A stretch of DNA of 64,000 nt from Saccharibacillus brassicae (GTDB taxonomy: Bacteria; Bacillota; Bacilli; Paenibacillales; Paenibacillaceae), in assembly GCF_006542275.1 (NCBI RefSeq), contig NZ_CP041217.1, positions 5,334,501 through 5,398,500 of the forward strand, in the 5' to 3' direction. The position numbers were made by a program, and so were the translations under genes. Every line of letters starts with the position of its first letter. The first letter of the stretch is position 1. Below the pieces are notes generated by a model. That model was given only the letters and a program-made list of their open reading frames with translations, made no database searches and was not told the DNA's origin. Positions 39,089-49,069 of this stretch are shown here, one piece after another.

Positions 39089-40090
39089 TCACAGTATGCC
39101 CCGGATCTCGCTCAGGCTGCGGATGCCTTCCGCGACCATGAACCGTTCGATGCCTGCGGCAAGTTCCGCTCCGGCCTGGACGTTGACGAAGTTGTACGTA
39201 CCGACCTGCACCGCTTCGGCGCCGGCCATGATGAATTCGAGCACGTCTTCCGCGCTTGAGATGCCGCCCATGCCGACGACGGGCAGGTTCACGTTCCGGC
39301 ACACCTGATGCACCATGCGCAGCGCGATCGGTTTGACGGCAGGGCCGGACAAGCCGGCGTACAGATTGTCGAACACGCTGCGGCGCCTGCGCACGTCGAT
39401 CTTCATGCCCGGCACGGTATTGATCAGCGACACCGCGTCCGCGCCTTCTTCTTCGCACATCTGCGCCATGCCGACGAGGTCTTCGGCGCCGGGCGACAGC
39501 TTCACCATCAGCGGCAGGATCGTCGCGCCGCGTACTTCCCGCACGACTTCGCGCGCGGCTTCCGTTCGAATCCCGTACGCGATGCCGCCTGCCTTGACGT
39601 TCGGGCACGAAATGTTCAGTTCGATCAGATCGACGGCGCGGCGGCCTTCCCGCTCCCGGATCCGGGCGTCGGCGTCGATCAGGCGCGCGCCTTCGGCGTA
39701 TTCCTGCACCGTGCCGCCGCCCAGATTGACGATGCGGACCGTGCCGAGCGTCTCCCAGAACGGACACTCTTGCTCTAAAAAGGCCGGGATGCCCGGATTT
39801 TCAAGCCCTACGCTGTTCAGCATGCCCGATGCTGTCTCGTATACGCGGATGCCCGGATTGCCCGGACGAGGATGCAGCGTGAGACCTTTGCCCGAAATGC
39901 CGCCGAGTCGGCCCAGATCGTAAAAGCTGCCATATTCCCGGCCGAAGCCGAACGTACCCGAAGCCATGACGACCGGATTTTTGAACGCGACTTCCCCGAT
40001 CCGGCAGACGGTATCGGGCCTTGTTTCAGGCGTCCCGGCCTGCCCTCCGGCCATACGGGCAAGGTCGACGCTGCGCATCGTCTCGCTCAT
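39089..40090 (-). CDS. pyrD: Dihydroorotate dehydrogenase B, catalytic subunit
   Basis: A 333-residue class 1B enzyme. [13 protein letters not shown] and [16 protein letters not shown] near the N-terminus bind FMN; the catalytic cysteine is in [12 protein letters not shown], the base region typical of class 1. Later parts are [19 protein letters not shown] and [20 protein letters not shown]. It oxidises dihydroorotate to orotate in pyrimidine synthesis and passes electrons to PyrK. The ATG overlaps the pyrK stop (ATGA), so the two are translationally coupled. The other pyr genes are not in the window, which is unusual for Bacillales, where they form one operon. Confidence 0.93.
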   Translation of the reverse strand: MSETMRSVDLARMAGGQAGTPETRPDTVCRIGEVAFKNPVVMASGTFGFGREYGSFYDLGRLGGISGKGLTLHPRPGNPGIRVYETASGMLNSVGLENPGIPAFLEQECPFWETLGTVRIVNLGGGTVQEYAEGARLIDADARIREREGRRAVDLIELNISCPNVKAGGIAYGIRTEAAREVVREVRGATILPLMVKLSPGAEDLVGMAQMCEEEGADAVSLINTVPGMKIDVRRRRSVFDNLYAGLSGPAVKPIALRMVHQVCRNVNLPVVGMGGISSAEDVLEFIMAGAEAVQVGTYNFVNVQAGAELAAGIERFMVAEGIRSLSEIRGIL

Positions 40091-40785
40091 GCCAGCACCA
40101 CCTCTCCGGCCCGGAAGACCGGCCCGTCGACGCACGCTTTCCTGCGCCCGCCGGGGCTGCCCACGCTGCATACGAGGCAGGCTCCGACGCCGCAGGCCAT
40201 CCGGTTCTCCAGCGACAGGTACACGTCGGCCCGCCCCGAAGACAAGCCGCTTTTGATCTGGGCGGCGCGCAGCATCGGTTCCGGTCCGCACACCCATACG
40301 GTATCGTAAGCGTCGAAGTCGACCGTATCCAGCACGATGCCGCCGAGGTTGATCTCGACGGGGTGGCCGAGCGCGCGGAATTCGCGTTCTTCGTACGCTT
40401 CTTCGCTGAACCCCAAGTACAGATCGGCGCGCTCCAGATGCCTCGCCGCGTAATACAGCGGCGCGATGCCGATCCCTCCGCCGACAAGAGCGACGCGGCC
40501 CTGCGCCTGCGCAAGCGGGAAGCCGTTCCCGAGCGGGCCGAGCAGCGCCACGTCATCGCCCGGTCTCAGCCGAGACAGCAGGGCCGTTCCTTCCCCTGCC
40601 GCTTTATATAGAAACTTGACCCCGGTCTCGTCTTGATCGTACACGCTGAGCGGACGCGAGAGAAGCGGATACCCGCCCCACCCTCGCACCATAAAAAATT
40701 GGCCCGGCCGAGCTTCGAACCGTCCCTCCGCGTGCATCACGTAAATCCCTTCCGCCGTACGCCGATTGGAAATAACTATCGCCAT
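40087..40785 (-). CDS. pyrK: Dihydroorotate dehydrogenase B, electron transfer subunit
   Basis: A 232-residue flavoprotein. FAD site RPLSVYD with YPLLS before it, NAD-binding part [16 protein letters not shown], and a C-terminal [2Fe-2S] site made of CGVGACLVC and the later Cys in KACVDGP. It moves electrons from the FMN of PyrD to NAD+. GGAGG lies 5 bases before the second of two adjacent ATGs. It overlaps pyrD by four bases. Confidence 0.93.
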   Translation of the reverse strand: MAIVISNRRTAEGIYVMHAEGRFEARPGQFFMVRGWGGYPLLSRPLSVYDQDETGVKFLYKAAGEGTALLSRLRPGDDVALLGPLGNGFPLAQAQGRVALVGGGIGIAPLYYAARHLERADLYLGFSEEAYEEREFRALGHPVEINLGGIVLDTVDFDAYDTVWVCGPEPMLRAAQIKSGLSSGRADVYLSLENRMACGVGACLVCSVGSPGGRRKACVDGPVFRAGEVVLA

Positions 40786-40867
40786 CATGTCCTCCCCCGG
40801 ATTGCTTGACTACGCATATCCTGTCCATGATGCCTTGCGCAGGCCGTGATCGCTATGACAAGCATCA

Positions 40868-40897
40868 CGAAAAGCCCGGACTCCAGAGTCCGGGCCA
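40868..40897 (-). terminator. Terminator downstream of the amino-acid ABC transporter genes
   Basis: GCCCGGACTC and GAGTCCGGGC with a 2-base loop; TTTT follows on the minus strand. Confidence 0.75.
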
Positions 40898-40984
40898 GGG
40901 CTTACCTTCTCTTTTCGCTTTACTTCTTGCAGGTTTGCCAGGTTTCAGGTTTTAAAATGTCCCTTCTCCTACTCCCACCTACCC

Positions 40985-41062
40985 GGTGAGCGTAATCCGC
41001 TTTGGAGTGACTTTGGCTTTCCGCAGGAAAACAACGGAACGAAAAAGCGGATTACGCTTACC
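40985..41062. repeat. Long inverted repeat, possible mobile-type intergenic element
   Basis: Arms of 19 bp with one mismatch: the left arm contains AGCGTAATCCGCTTT and the right arm AAAGCGGATTACGCT. About 40 bases lie between, with a small TTTCC/GGAAA hairpin inside. It has no T-run and lies just after the ATP-binding gene. Confidence 0.6.
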
Positions 41063-41075
41063 TCTTACTTTCCCC

Positions 41076-41804
41076 TTATAACACTTTACTCAAAAAATCT
41101 TGCGTCCGCGCGTTTTTCGGAGCGCCGAACACTTCTTCCGGCGTGCCTTCTTCGACGATTACGCCGCCGTCCATGAACAGGATCCGGTCGCCGACTTCGC
41201 GGGCGAAGCCCATTTCGTGCGTGACGATGACCATCGTCATGCCGTCTTCGGCCAGCTTCTTCATGACGTCCAGCACTTCGCCGACCATCTCGGGGTCAAG
41301 CGCCGACGTCGGTTCGTCGAACAGCATCACATGGGGCTGCATCGCAAGCGCCCGCACGATGGCGATCCGCTGCTTCTGGCCGCCCGACAGCTGCGCCGGA
41401 TAGGCGTTCTTCTTGTCTTCCAGGCCGACCGACTGCAGCAGCGACTCGGCGCGCTTGTCGGCTTCGGCTTTGGACAAGCCGAGCAGCTTGGTCGGAGCCA
41501 GCGTAATATTGTCCAGCACGGTCTTGTGCGGGAACAGATTGAACTGCTGGAACACCATGCCCATTTTCTCGCGGGTTTTGTCGATGTTGTGCTTCTTGTC
41601 CGTAATCGGTTTGCCTTCGAACAGAATCTCTCCGCCCGTCACTTCTTCGAGACGGTTCAGGCAGCGCAGGAACGTGCTTTTGCCCGAGCCGCTCGGCCCG
41701 ATCACGACGACGACTTCGCCCTGCTTGATTTCGGTATCGATCCCTTTGAGAACCTGGTTTTTACCGAAAGACTTTTGCAAATTTTTAGCGGATATCACCG
41801 GCAC
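41076..41804 (-). CDS. Polar amino acid ABC transporter, ATP-binding protein
   Basis: A 242-residue ATPase. Walker A GPSGSGKS (about 36-43), Q-loop FQQFNLF, signature [11 protein letters not shown], Walker [15 protein letters not shown] and switch His in VTHEMGFA are all present. The short form with [15 protein letters not shown] and [14 protein letters not shown] is typical of GlnQ/ArtM/TcyC-type importers of polar amino acids. The GTG start overlaps the end of the binding protein-permease gene by 20 bases, so the two are made together. Confidence 0.93.
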   Translation of the reverse strand: MPVISAKNLQKSFGKNQVLKGIDTEIKQGEVVVVIGPSGSGKSTFLRCLNRLEEVTGGEILFEGKPITDKKHNIDKTREKMGMVFQQFNLFPHKTVLDNITLAPTKLLGLSKAEADKRAESLLQSVGLEDKKNAYPAQLSGGQKQRIAIVRALAMQPHVMLFDEPTSALDPEMVGEVLDVMKKLAEDGMTMVIVTHEMGFAREVGDRILFMDGGVIVEEGTPEEVFGAPKNARTQDFLSKVL

Positions 41805-43260
41805 TCAACCTCCGTTCCAATACATTCAACAGCTTCGACAGAATAAGCGTCATGATCAGGTAGATACAGGCCGCGATCACGAGCGGATACAGGCCGGAAT
41901 ACGTCAGCGTACGTACGGCGTTGGCCTGGAACATCAGGTCGGCCACGCCGATAAACGAAACGATCGACGATTCCTTGATAATGACGACGAATTCGTTGCC
42001 GATCGCCGGCAGCACGCTTTTGATCGCCTGCGGGATAATGATGGTGCGCATGGCCAGGCCGCGCGGCATCCCGAGGGAACGGGCCGCTTCCATCTGCCCT
42101 TTGTCGACGCCCTGAATGCCCGCGCGGAAAATTTCCGCCAGATAAGCCGAGCTGTTCAGCGACAGGGTGATGATACCGGACTGGAGCACCGTAAATTTGA
42201 TATCGAAAGCACTGGCTAGGCCGAAATGGATAATGAGGAGCTGGACCAGCATCGGCGTGCCGCGCAGCACTTCGGTATAGGCGACGGCGATCCATTTGAG
42301 GATCTTGACGCCGGACAAGCGCAGCAGCGCGATCAGCAGGCCGATCAGGAAGCCGAACAGAACGCCCAGCGCGGACAGCAGCAGCGTATACTGGACGCCG
42401 TCCGCGTAGTAGCCGCGATATTTCCAGAAGAACGAGAAGATGTTGCCCGGCGCGTTCTCGCCGGAATTCAGTTCGTTCGCTTCCTGGATAAAACGTTCGA
42501 CCGCATTGTCGGCGTTGAGCCGCTTCAGCGTCGTATTGATCTCGCCCAGCAGTTCGGTATTGCCTTTCTCGACGGCGATCGCCATCGGCGTGTCGCTATC
42601 TTCCGGCACCGCTTCGGCGATCGCGAGGCCGGCCCGGTTCTTGACCTGCGCTTCCGCGACCGGTCCTTCGAACACGGCCGCGTTTACGCGGTCGGACAGC
42701 AGCAGGCTGACAACGTCGGAGATGCTTTTGACGGCGGTGACCTCGGCGTTCGGGATACCGTTCGCGATCTCTTCTTGAATAGAACCGGTCTGTACGCCGA
42801 TCGGTTGACCTTCGAGTTCAGCCATCGTCGGGTATTGGTCGGCATCTTCGGCGCGTGTCAGAATGACCTGTTTGGAAATGTAATACAGGTCGGAAAAATC
42901 GACGTTCTGTCTGCGTTCGTCGGTCGGCGTCATGCCGGAGATGACCATGTCGATCCGTCCGCTTTGCAGCGCCGGAAGCAGGCTGTCGAACGGCATGTTC
43001 TCAAGCTGCAATTCCGCGCCCATGTCGGCCGCGATCTGTTCGGCGATCATGACGTCGGAACCGACGATTTTGCTCTTGCCGTCGACCGTCATAATGAATT
43101 CGTACGGCGCGAAATCCGCGCTCAATCCGACGATAATCGTCTTTTTGTCGTTCGTGCCCGAGTCGGTCTGCGCTTGTGCTTGTCCGTGGCCGGGATACAG
43201 CGCCAACGTCAGCATCAGCAGAGCCAGCAGCATCGGGATGATCCGTTTCAGTCTCAGCAT
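41785..43260 (-). CDS. Amino acid ABC transporter, fused binding protein and permease
   Basis: A 491-residue fusion. The start at 43260 gives a signal peptide ([20 protein letters not shown]). Residues about 40-265 are a family 3 solute-binding domain ([48 protein letters not shown]). Residues about 285-485 form a permease with five helices and the EAA loop [20 protein letters not shown]. Binding domain and permease in one chain occurs in Firmicutes (as in GlnP-type importers). The substrate may be an amino acid such as glutamine, arginine or cystine. The gene is divergent from an M20 hydrolase. Confidence 0.92.
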   Translation of the reverse strand: MLRLKRIIPMLLALLMLTLALYPGHGQAQAQTDSGTNDKKTIIVGLSADFAPYEFIMTVDGKSKIVGSDVMIAEQIAADMGAELQLENMPFDSLLPALQSGRIDMVISGMTPTDERRQNVDFSDLYYISKQVILTRAEDADQYPTMAELEGQPIGVQTGSIQEEIANGIPNAEVTAVKSISDVVSLLLSDRVNAAVFEGPVAEAQVKNRAGLAIAEAVPEDSDTPMAIAVEKGNTELLGEINTTLKRLNADNAVERFIQEANELNSGENAPGNIFSFFWKYRGYYADGVQYTLLLSALGVLFGFLIGLLIALLRLSGVKILKWIAVAYTEVLRGTPMLVQLLIIHFGLASAFDIKFTVLQSGIITLSLNSSAYLAEIFRAGIQGVDKGQMEAARSLGMPRGLAMRTIIIPQAIKSVLPAIGNEFVVIIKESSIVSFIGVADLMFQANAVRTLTYSGLYPLVIAACIYLIMTLILSKLLNVLERRLSAGDIR

Positions 43261-43463
43261 GCTCTCTCTCCACTCTGTTGTAAAATGACAAGTCATTATA
43301 AAATGATATTCATATTTATACAACAATATTCAGCAAATGTCGCGTGTTTTTTTTTGCTTTTCTTTCTTTTTCACTTCTTCCAAAGCCGCGTCAGCATTGA
43401 AAACGTTCGCTGCCCATGCTAAAATTCACTTCTAAATAAACGAAGCGGGGAGTCTTTTCATTG

Positions 43464-44663
43464 ATGAATAATAAGGCGCATAAGCAGCGGATCGAAGCCG
43501 GGATCGACCGCCATGCCGCGGAGCTAACAGAGATCGCCGTCTATATCGCGCAGAACCCGGAGCTCGGCAACGAAGAATTCAAAGCGTCCGCCAGGCTCAA
43601 ACAATCGCTCGCCGCGCACGGTTTCGAGGTGGAAGCGCCGGTGCTCGGAATCGAGACCGCTTTTGTCGGCACGTTCCGCTCCGGGAAGCCGGGTCCGACC
43701 GTCGCGCTGCTGTGCGAATACGACGCACTGCCGGAAATCGGCCACGCCTGCGGACACCATCTGATCTGCACGATGAGCCTGGGCGCCGCGCTCGGGCTCA
43801 AAGACCTCGTCGCGCAGCTCGGCGGCACGCTGCGCGTCTACGGCACGCCGGCCGAAGAGACCCGGGGCGCCAAAGTCACGATGGCGGACGCCGGACTGTT
43901 CGACGACTGCGACTTTGCGCTGATGGCGCATCCGTACTACGCGTTCCAGAAGTCCGGCAGCGCGCTGGCGATGGACGCGATCCAGTACGAATTCTACGGC
44001 AAAGCGTCCCACGCCGCCGCCAGCCCCGAAGCCGGCGTCAACGCGCTCGACGCGGTGCTGCAGCTGTTCAACGCGATCAACGCGCTGCGCCAGCAGACGC
44101 GTACCGACGCCCGTATTCACGGCATCATCAATCACGGAGGCGTCGCCGCCAATATCATTCCCGATTACGCGTCGGCGCAGTTCTATATCCGTTCGGCCGA
44201 CCGGCCGTACACGGACGAGCTGGTCGCGAAAGTGCGCCGGATCGCCGAAGGCGCCGCGCTGCAGACCGGCTGCGAACTGAAAGTGTCGAATTACGAATAT
44301 TCGTACGACGAACTGATCACGAACGAGACGCTGTCCGAGACGTTCACCCGCAACCTGATCGAAGCCGGCATCGATCCGGGCGACATTCAAGAGCCGGTGA
44401 ACGGCGGTTCCGCCGATGTCGGCAACGTCTCCACCCGCTGTCCGGCGATCCATCCGTACGTTCAAGTCGTCCCCGAACGCCATGAGCTGCACAGTATCGG
44501 ATTCCGCGATCTGGCGCAGCAGGATGCCGCTTACGACGCCATGATCTTCGGCGCCAAGCTGCTGGCCGCTACCGCCTGCGACGTCTTGACCGTTCCCGGA
44601 CTGCTGGAGCGCGTGCGCGAAGAATTCCGCCGGCAGGCGTACCGCCCCGCGCCTTCGGCCTGA
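43464..44663 (+). CDS. M20 family amidohydrolase
   Basis: A metal-dependent hydrolase of about 399 residues. The metal and catalytic residues lie in EYDALPEIGHACGHH (M20D type, as in aminobenzoyl-glutamate or N-acyl-amino-acid hydrolases), TPAEETRGAK with the Glu pair, and AHPYY. The dimerisation domain is marked by FYGKASHAAASPEAGVNALDA, and a late His in HELHSIGF. A TTG at 43461 and an ATG at 43464 are both possible starts; GGGGAG lies 8 or 11 bases upstream. It is divergent from the ABC transporter, so peptides or acylated amino acids taken up could be its substrates. A strong terminator follows. Confidence 0.9.
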   Translation: MNNKAHKQRIEAGIDRHAAELTEIAVYIAQNPELGNEEFKASARLKQSLAAHGFEVEAPVLGIETAFVGTFRSGKPGPTVALLCEYDALPEIGHACGHHLICTMSLGAALGLKDLVAQLGGTLRVYGTPAEETRGAKVTMADAGLFDDCDFALMAHPYYAFQKSGSALAMDAIQYEFYGKASHAAASPEAGVNALDAVLQLFNAINALRQQTRTDARIHGIINHGGVAANIIPDYASAQFYIRSADRPYTDELVAKVRRIAEGAALQTGCELKVSNYEYSYDELITNETLSETFTRNLIEAGIDPGDIQEPVNGGSADVGNVSTRCPAIHPYVQVVPERHELHSIGFRDLAQQDAAYDAMIFGAKLLAATACDVLTVPGLLERVREEFRRQAYRPAPSA

Positions 44664-44673
44664 CGGCCGTCTC

Positions 44674-44711
44674 AACCCCGTTTCCGGTCTGTGCCGGAAA
44701 CGGGGTTTTTG
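44674..44711 (+). terminator. Terminator of the M20 hydrolase gene
   Basis: Perfect 14-bp arms AACCCCGTTTCCGG and CCGGAAACGGGGTT followed by T5. Confidence 0.92.
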
Positions 44712-44937
44712 TTGCGCCGACAAGGTAAGAGACCGACTACCGCCCCTCTCGGGTTTTGGTTTCAATGTAAACTTTTACCGGGTAATAACAGTCATATTTG
44801 ATGCTGCTGGGTAACTTGACCGGCTTTCCTCTGTTTCCGCCATGCTTGGGTTTGAACTGACAAAGCTCCGCGCCCTATCTCCTGCCCTCCATGTGCCGTT
44901 CTATCCGTATCTCCGATTTTACCAAAGGGGCGATTTC

Positions 44938-46728
44938 ATGTTTCGGGAAGCCATGTACCACGTACCGCGCGACAAATGGGCGTATGCGTACGACCTGCAC
45001 ACGATCCATTTGCGTTTTCGCACCAAAAAGAACGATGTCGACCGTGTAACCGCGCTGACCGGCGACAAATACGACTGGAACCGTACCTATTTCGAAGTCG
45101 AACTGGAAAAGGCGGCCAGCGACGAATATTTCGATTACTGGGAAGGTCCCGTCCGGCCCAAGTTCAAGCGGGTCGCTTACCTGTTCCGTCTGATCGCGGG
45201 CAGCGAGACGCTGTTCAAGTCCGATAACGAGTTTCACGACGGGATGCCGATGCCGACCGGCGGCTATTACGAATTCCCGTACATTCACCATGTCGATTTG
45301 TTCGCTGCGCCCGACTGGGCCAAAAAAGCGATTTTCTATCAGATCATGCCCGACCGTTTCGCCAACGGCAATCCGTCGAACGATCCGCCGGGCACGCTTG
45401 CCTGGGGCGGGCAGCCGACGCTGACGGATCATTTCGGCGGCGATTTGCAAGGCGTGCTGGACCATATCGACTACCTGGTGGAGCTTGGGATCAACGCGCT
45501 GTATTTTACCCCCGTGTTCACGGCGAATTCCTATCATAAATACGATACGGTCGATTACAAAACGGTCGATCCCCATCTCGGCGACAGCTCGATTTTGAAA
45601 AAGTTGGTCGAAGCCTGTCACGCCAGAGGAATCCGCGTCATTTTGGATGCGGTGTTCAACCACTGCAGCGACCAATTCCCTCCTTTTCAGGACGCCGTCG
45701 CCAAAGGCCCTTATTCGCCTTACGCCGACTGGTTCCACGTCAACGAATTCCCGCTTGCAGTCAAAGACGGCATCCCGACCTACGACACGTTCGGCTTCTA
45801 TTCCAACATGCCCAAATTCAATACCGGCAACGAGGAAGTGCGCAAGTACCTGCTCGGCGTCGCCAAATACTGGATCAAGGAAATCGGCGTCGACGGCTGG
45901 CGGCTGGACGTGGCCGACGAAGTCGACCACCACTTTTGGCGCGAGTTCCGGGACGTGGTCAAAAGCGCCAAGCCGGACGCGTACCTGGTCGGCGAAGTGT
46001 GGAGCGATTCGTTGTCGTGGCTGATGGGCGATCAGTTCGATTCGGTCATGAACTATCCTTTTTCCGATAAAGTATTGGCCTTTTTCGGCGGCGGCATGGA
46101 CGGCCATCATTTTGCCGGCCATATGGGCAGCCTGCTTATGCGTTATCCGCAGCAGACGAACGAAGTCGTGTTCAACATGCTGTGCAGCCACGATACGCCG
46201 CGCCTGCTCACCCGCCTCGGCGGCGACAAGCGCAAGCTGAAGCTTGCGATCGTGTTCCTGTTCACGTATATGGGCACGCCGTGCATCTTCTACGGAGACG
46301 AGATCGGGCTGCAGGGCGGAGCCGATCCGGACTGCCGCAAATGCATGGAATGGAATCCATCCCGCCAGGATCGCGAGCTGTACGACTTTTACCGCAAAAT
46401 GATCGTGCTGCGCAAAAGCAACCCGGCGCTGCGCGGCGGACGCTTCCGCTTCCTGATGGCCGATCCCGGCAATCCGTGCATCGTGTACGAACGGATCGAC
46501 GACCGGATCCATTTCACGTTCTGGATGAACAATACCGGGGAGCCGTCCACGCTGTCGCATCCGATGGAGACGGACGACTGGCGCGACGCGCTGACCGGCG
46601 AAGATTTCCCGACGGCGGAAGGACGGCTGTCGATTCAGCTCGACCCTTACGGCTACCGTATTTTGTATCGCAATTTGGACGGCAGCGGCGAGGCCGAGAC
46701 GAGCGAACGGCCGCAGCAAATCATGTAA
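44938..46728 (+). CDS. Glycoside hydrolase family 13 maltogenic amylase/neopullulanase
   Basis: A 596-residue enzyme. The start at 44938 has AAAGGGG 7 bases upstream. An N-terminal CBM34 domain (about 1-125) binds starch and makes dimers. The GH13 barrel follows with IYQIMPDRFANG-like FYQIMPDRFANG, DAVFNHCS (region I), GWRLDVADE with the nucleophile Asp (region II), GEVW with the acid/base Glu (region III) and CSHDTPR (region IV). The C-terminal beta domain begins near FRFLMAD. It lacks a signal peptide, so it acts on maltodextrins inside the cell. It lies near the glycogen genes but has its own terminator-free 3' end and a 274-bp upstream gap with no clear operator. Confidence 0.93.
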   Translation: MFREAMYHVPRDKWAYAYDLHTIHLRFRTKKNDVDRVTALTGDKYDWNRTYFEVELEKAASDEYFDYWEGPVRPKFKRVAYLFRLIAGSETLFKSDNEFHDGMPMPTGGYYEFPYIHHVDLFAAPDWAKKAIFYQIMPDRFANGNPSNDPPGTLAWGGQPTLTDHFGGDLQGVLDHIDYLVELGINALYFTPVFTANSYHKYDTVDYKTVDPHLGDSSILKKLVEACHARGIRVILDAVFNHCSDQFPPFQDAVAKGPYSPYADWFHVNEFPLAVKDGIPTYDTFGFYSNMPKFNTGNEEVRKYLLGVAKYWIKEIGVDGWRLDVADEVDHHFWREFRDVVKSAKPDAYLVGEVWSDSLSWLMGDQFDSVMNYPFSDKVLAFFGGGMDGHHFAGHMGSLLMRYPQQTNEVVFNMLCSHDTPRLLTRLGGDKRKLKLAIVFLFTYMGTPCIFYGDEIGLQGGADPDCRKCMEWNPSRQDRELYDFYRKMIVLRKSNPALRGGRFRFLMADPGNPCIVYERIDDRIHFTFWMNNTGEPSTLSHPMETDDWRDALTGEDFPTAEGRLSIQLDPYGYRILYRNLDGSGEAETSERPQQIM

Positions 46729-46872
46729 AACAAGCCGCCCGCTTTCTTTTGCGGACAGCCTGCCGAATTTTGCGAGAAATATGTAAAAGAAAGCGTTTTA
46801 AACCCTTTATTTTGGTTATTTCCTCTTAGATGGTGATGAGGATCAATCAGAAATTGAAGGAGGCGAACCGGC

Positions 46873-47007
46873 ATGTTCTTCGTCGTGTCGATGGCGGCTA
46901 TCGTGGTATCGGTGTTGGCGGTGTTGAAAAAAGTGGACGGAGGTTCGGTCGGCACGGGCGTCAAAACGGCGTTGTTCATGCTGCTGTACTATTTCAGCCC
47001 GTTCTGA
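46873..47007 (+). CDS. Small membrane protein of 44 residues
   Basis: A short frame with AAGGAGG 9 bases before its ATG, too good to be a coincidence. The product has one hydrophobic segment at the N-terminus (FFVVSMAAIVVSVLAVL), a short loop KKVDGGSVG, and a second hydrophobic part TALFMLLYYF ending SPF. The middle resembles a hairpin with two short helices. The family is unknown. It lies between the amylase gene and a convergent DUF1801 gene. Confidence 0.6.
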   Translation: MFFVVSMAAIVVSVLAVLKKVDGGSVGTGVKTALFMLLYYFSPF

Positions 47008-47068
47008 ACGTCTGGCCTAGACGGCAGCGCTGCGAGGCGCGCGGCTGCGCACCGTCCTCCGGCGAACG

Positions 47069-47440
47069 TCAGGCGCGCCAGAACGTCGTGCAGTCGGCTT
47101 TGTCTTCGATGTTGAACGCGATCAAGTCCCGAAGCAGTTCGTAATCGACCGGAGTTTTCCACGGAATGCGGAACAGCTGCGGCGTATGGGTGTAGCCGGC
47201 CTGCCCGATCCGTTCGCTGAAGACTTCGATCGCCGCTTTTTCCGGAGCGACAGACAGATGCGCTTTGGCGGTGCTGAAGCCGACGATAAACGTCTCATGG
47301 TCGGTAAACATCGGCTGGTTCCAGGCTATTTTCGAGCCCAGCTGCGGAAACTCGTCGCTGATCCACTGCAGCACGTGTTCAAGCCGTTCCTTTTGCAGCG
47401 GATCGTCGATTTTGTCCAGATATTCGTTAAACACTTCCAT
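47069..47440 (-). CDS. DUF1801 (YdhG-like) protein
   Basis: A 123-residue protein. The start at 47440 has GAGGAGG 7 bases upstream. The pattern YLDKIDDPLQKERLEHVLQW, then KIAWNQPMFTDHETFIVGFS, KAHLSVAPEKAAIEVFSERI and YTHTPQLFRIPW is that of DUF1801, which includes the B. subtilis YdhG/frataxin-like iron chaperone group. An iron-handling role is possible, not shown. Confidence 0.82.
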   Translation of the reverse strand: MEVFNEYLDKIDDPLQKERLEHVLQWISDEFPQLGSKIAWNQPMFTDHETFIVGFSTAKAHLSVAPEKAAIEVFSERIGQAGYTHTPQLFRIPWKTPVDYELLRDLIAFNIEDKADCTTFWRA

Positions 47441-47533
47441 GATGTAGCCTCCTCGGTTTGGGTTGCATTCATGCGAACGTGTGTCCCCTTCATTTTGCCG
47501 GATTTTTCTGCTGTTGACAAGCTTTTCACGCAA

Positions 47534-47605
47534 AAAAAGACCGGACGCTCCGCGTAAGATCAGGAAGCTTTCGCTTCGTGACCTTCTGCGGGACGTCCGG
47601 TTTTT
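47534..47605 (-). terminator. Terminator of the glgB-glgA unit
   Basis: Outer arms AAAGACCGGACG and CGTCCGGTTTTT with further pairing inside; a run of T follows on the minus strand. Confidence 0.75.
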
Positions 47606-47638
47606 GCGCGGCTTCCGGGAAAGTCCCGGTGCTGCGTC

Positions 47639-49069
47639 TTACGCTTTTAACTGCTCGTAAATGTTCAGGTATTCCTTGGCCGAAGACGACCAGCTGAAAT
47701 CTTCGCTCATGCCGTTTTGCACGATCTTTTTCCACGTGGGCTCTTCGCGGTAGAACGCAAGCGCCCGGCGGATCGTGTTCAGCATGTCGTGCGCGTTGTA
47801 CGAAGAGAAGCTGAAGCCGTTGCCTGCGCCCGTATATTCGTTGAAGGCGTGCACCGTATCGTTCAGGCCGCCTGTCTCGCGTACGACCGGCACGCTGCCG
47901 TAGCGCATGGCGAGCAGCTGGCTGATGCCGCACGGCTCGAACATCGACGGCATCAGGAACAGGTCGCTGGCGGCGTAGATGTTGCGCGACAGCGCCTCGC
48001 TGAAGCGGATCTGCACCGACAGCTGCTGCGGATGGCGGTAAGCCGCCTGGCGGAACCAGTCTTCATAGCCCGGTTCGCCGGTACCGAGCACGACGACCTG
48101 CACGTCTTCGCCGTACAGCAGTTCGTCCAGCACGCGCACGACCAGATCGAGGCCTTTCGGTTCGACCAGACGCGACACGATGCCGATCATCGGCGTTTTG
48201 GCGCTGACCGGCAGGCCGAGTTCGGTCTGCAGCGCCGTTTTGTTTTCGCGTTTTTTGGCCAGGCTGCTCTTATAACGGGTACGGAGCGTTTTGTCCGTGT
48301 TCGGGTTGTAGCTCTTCGTGTCGATACCGTTCACGATGCCGGTCAGCTTGTCGCCGATCGAAGACAGCAGGCCGTCGAGGCCGTAGCCGTAATACGAAGT
48401 GCGGATTTCTTCCGCGTAAGTCGGGCTGACCGTCGTCACTTTGCCCGAATACACGATGCCGGCTTTCATGAAGTTGACGTTGCCGTAGTATTCCGCGCCC
48501 GCATCCGTGAAATGGCGGTTGTCCAGACTCAGCAGCTCGCCGAACACCGCGTACGGGAACACGCCCTGGTACAGCAGATTGTGGATCGTGTAGACCGTCT
48601 CGATATTATCGTAAAAAGGATCATGCGCGTACGTATCCTGCAGCAGCAGCGGAATCATGCCGGTATGCCAGTCGTGGCAGTGGATAACGTCCGGCTTGAA
48701 GCCGATTTCCGGCAGGATGTCGAGCACCGCTTTGTTGAAAAAGGCGAACCGTTCGCCGTCGTCGCCGTAGCCGTACACGCCGTCGCGTCCGAAATAAAAT
48801 TCGTTATCGATAAAATAGACCGGAATGCCGTCGTCGTCGTATTCTTCGATGCCGCAGTATTGACCGCGCCAGCCGAGGCTCACCGTCGTCTCGCCTTTGT
48901 GCGTCATTTTTTCTTTGTACGCATCGGGGATGCCTTTGTATTTGGGCAGCACGACGCGGATGTCCGCGCCCGCCTGCTTGAGTGCGCGGGGCAGAGCTCC
49001 GATCACGTCGGCCAATCCTCCCGTTTTGATAAATGGTGCCGCTTCCGCGGCTGCAAACAATAACTTCAT
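47639..49069 (-). CDS. glgA: Glycogen synthase (ADP-glucose type)
   Basis: A 476-residue GT5 glycosyltransferase. The N-terminal ADP-glucose motif is KTGGLADV (residues 15-22). Other family parts: HCHDWHTGMIPL, TIHNLLYQG, GLDGLLSSIGDKLTGIVNGID, and SMFEPCGISQLLAMRYGSVP with the retaining-enzyme Glu. The protein extends alpha-1,4-glucan chains. Its ATG overlaps the glgB stop (ATGA), so both are coupled. Normal length. Confidence 0.96.
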   Translation of the reverse strand: MKLLFAAAEAAPFIKTGGLADVIGALPRALKQAGADIRVVLPKYKGIPDAYKEKMTHKGETTVSLGWRGQYCGIEEYDDDGIPVYFIDNEFYFGRDGVYGYGDDGERFAFFNKAVLDILPEIGFKPDVIHCHDWHTGMIPLLLQDTYAHDPFYDNIETVYTIHNLLYQGVFPYAVFGELLSLDNRHFTDAGAEYYGNVNFMKAGIVYSGKVTTVSPTYAEEIRTSYYGYGLDGLLSSIGDKLTGIVNGIDTKSYNPNTDKTLRTRYKSSLAKKRENKTALQTELGLPVSAKTPMIGIVSRLVEPKGLDLVVRVLDELLYGEDVQVVVLGTGEPGYEDWFRQAAYRHPQQLSVQIRFSEALSRNIYAASDLFLMPSMFEPCGISQLLAMRYGSVPVVRETGGLNDTVHAFNEYTGAGNGFSFSSYNAHDMLNTIRRALAFYREEPTWKKIVQNGMSEDFSWSSSAKEYLNIYEQLKA

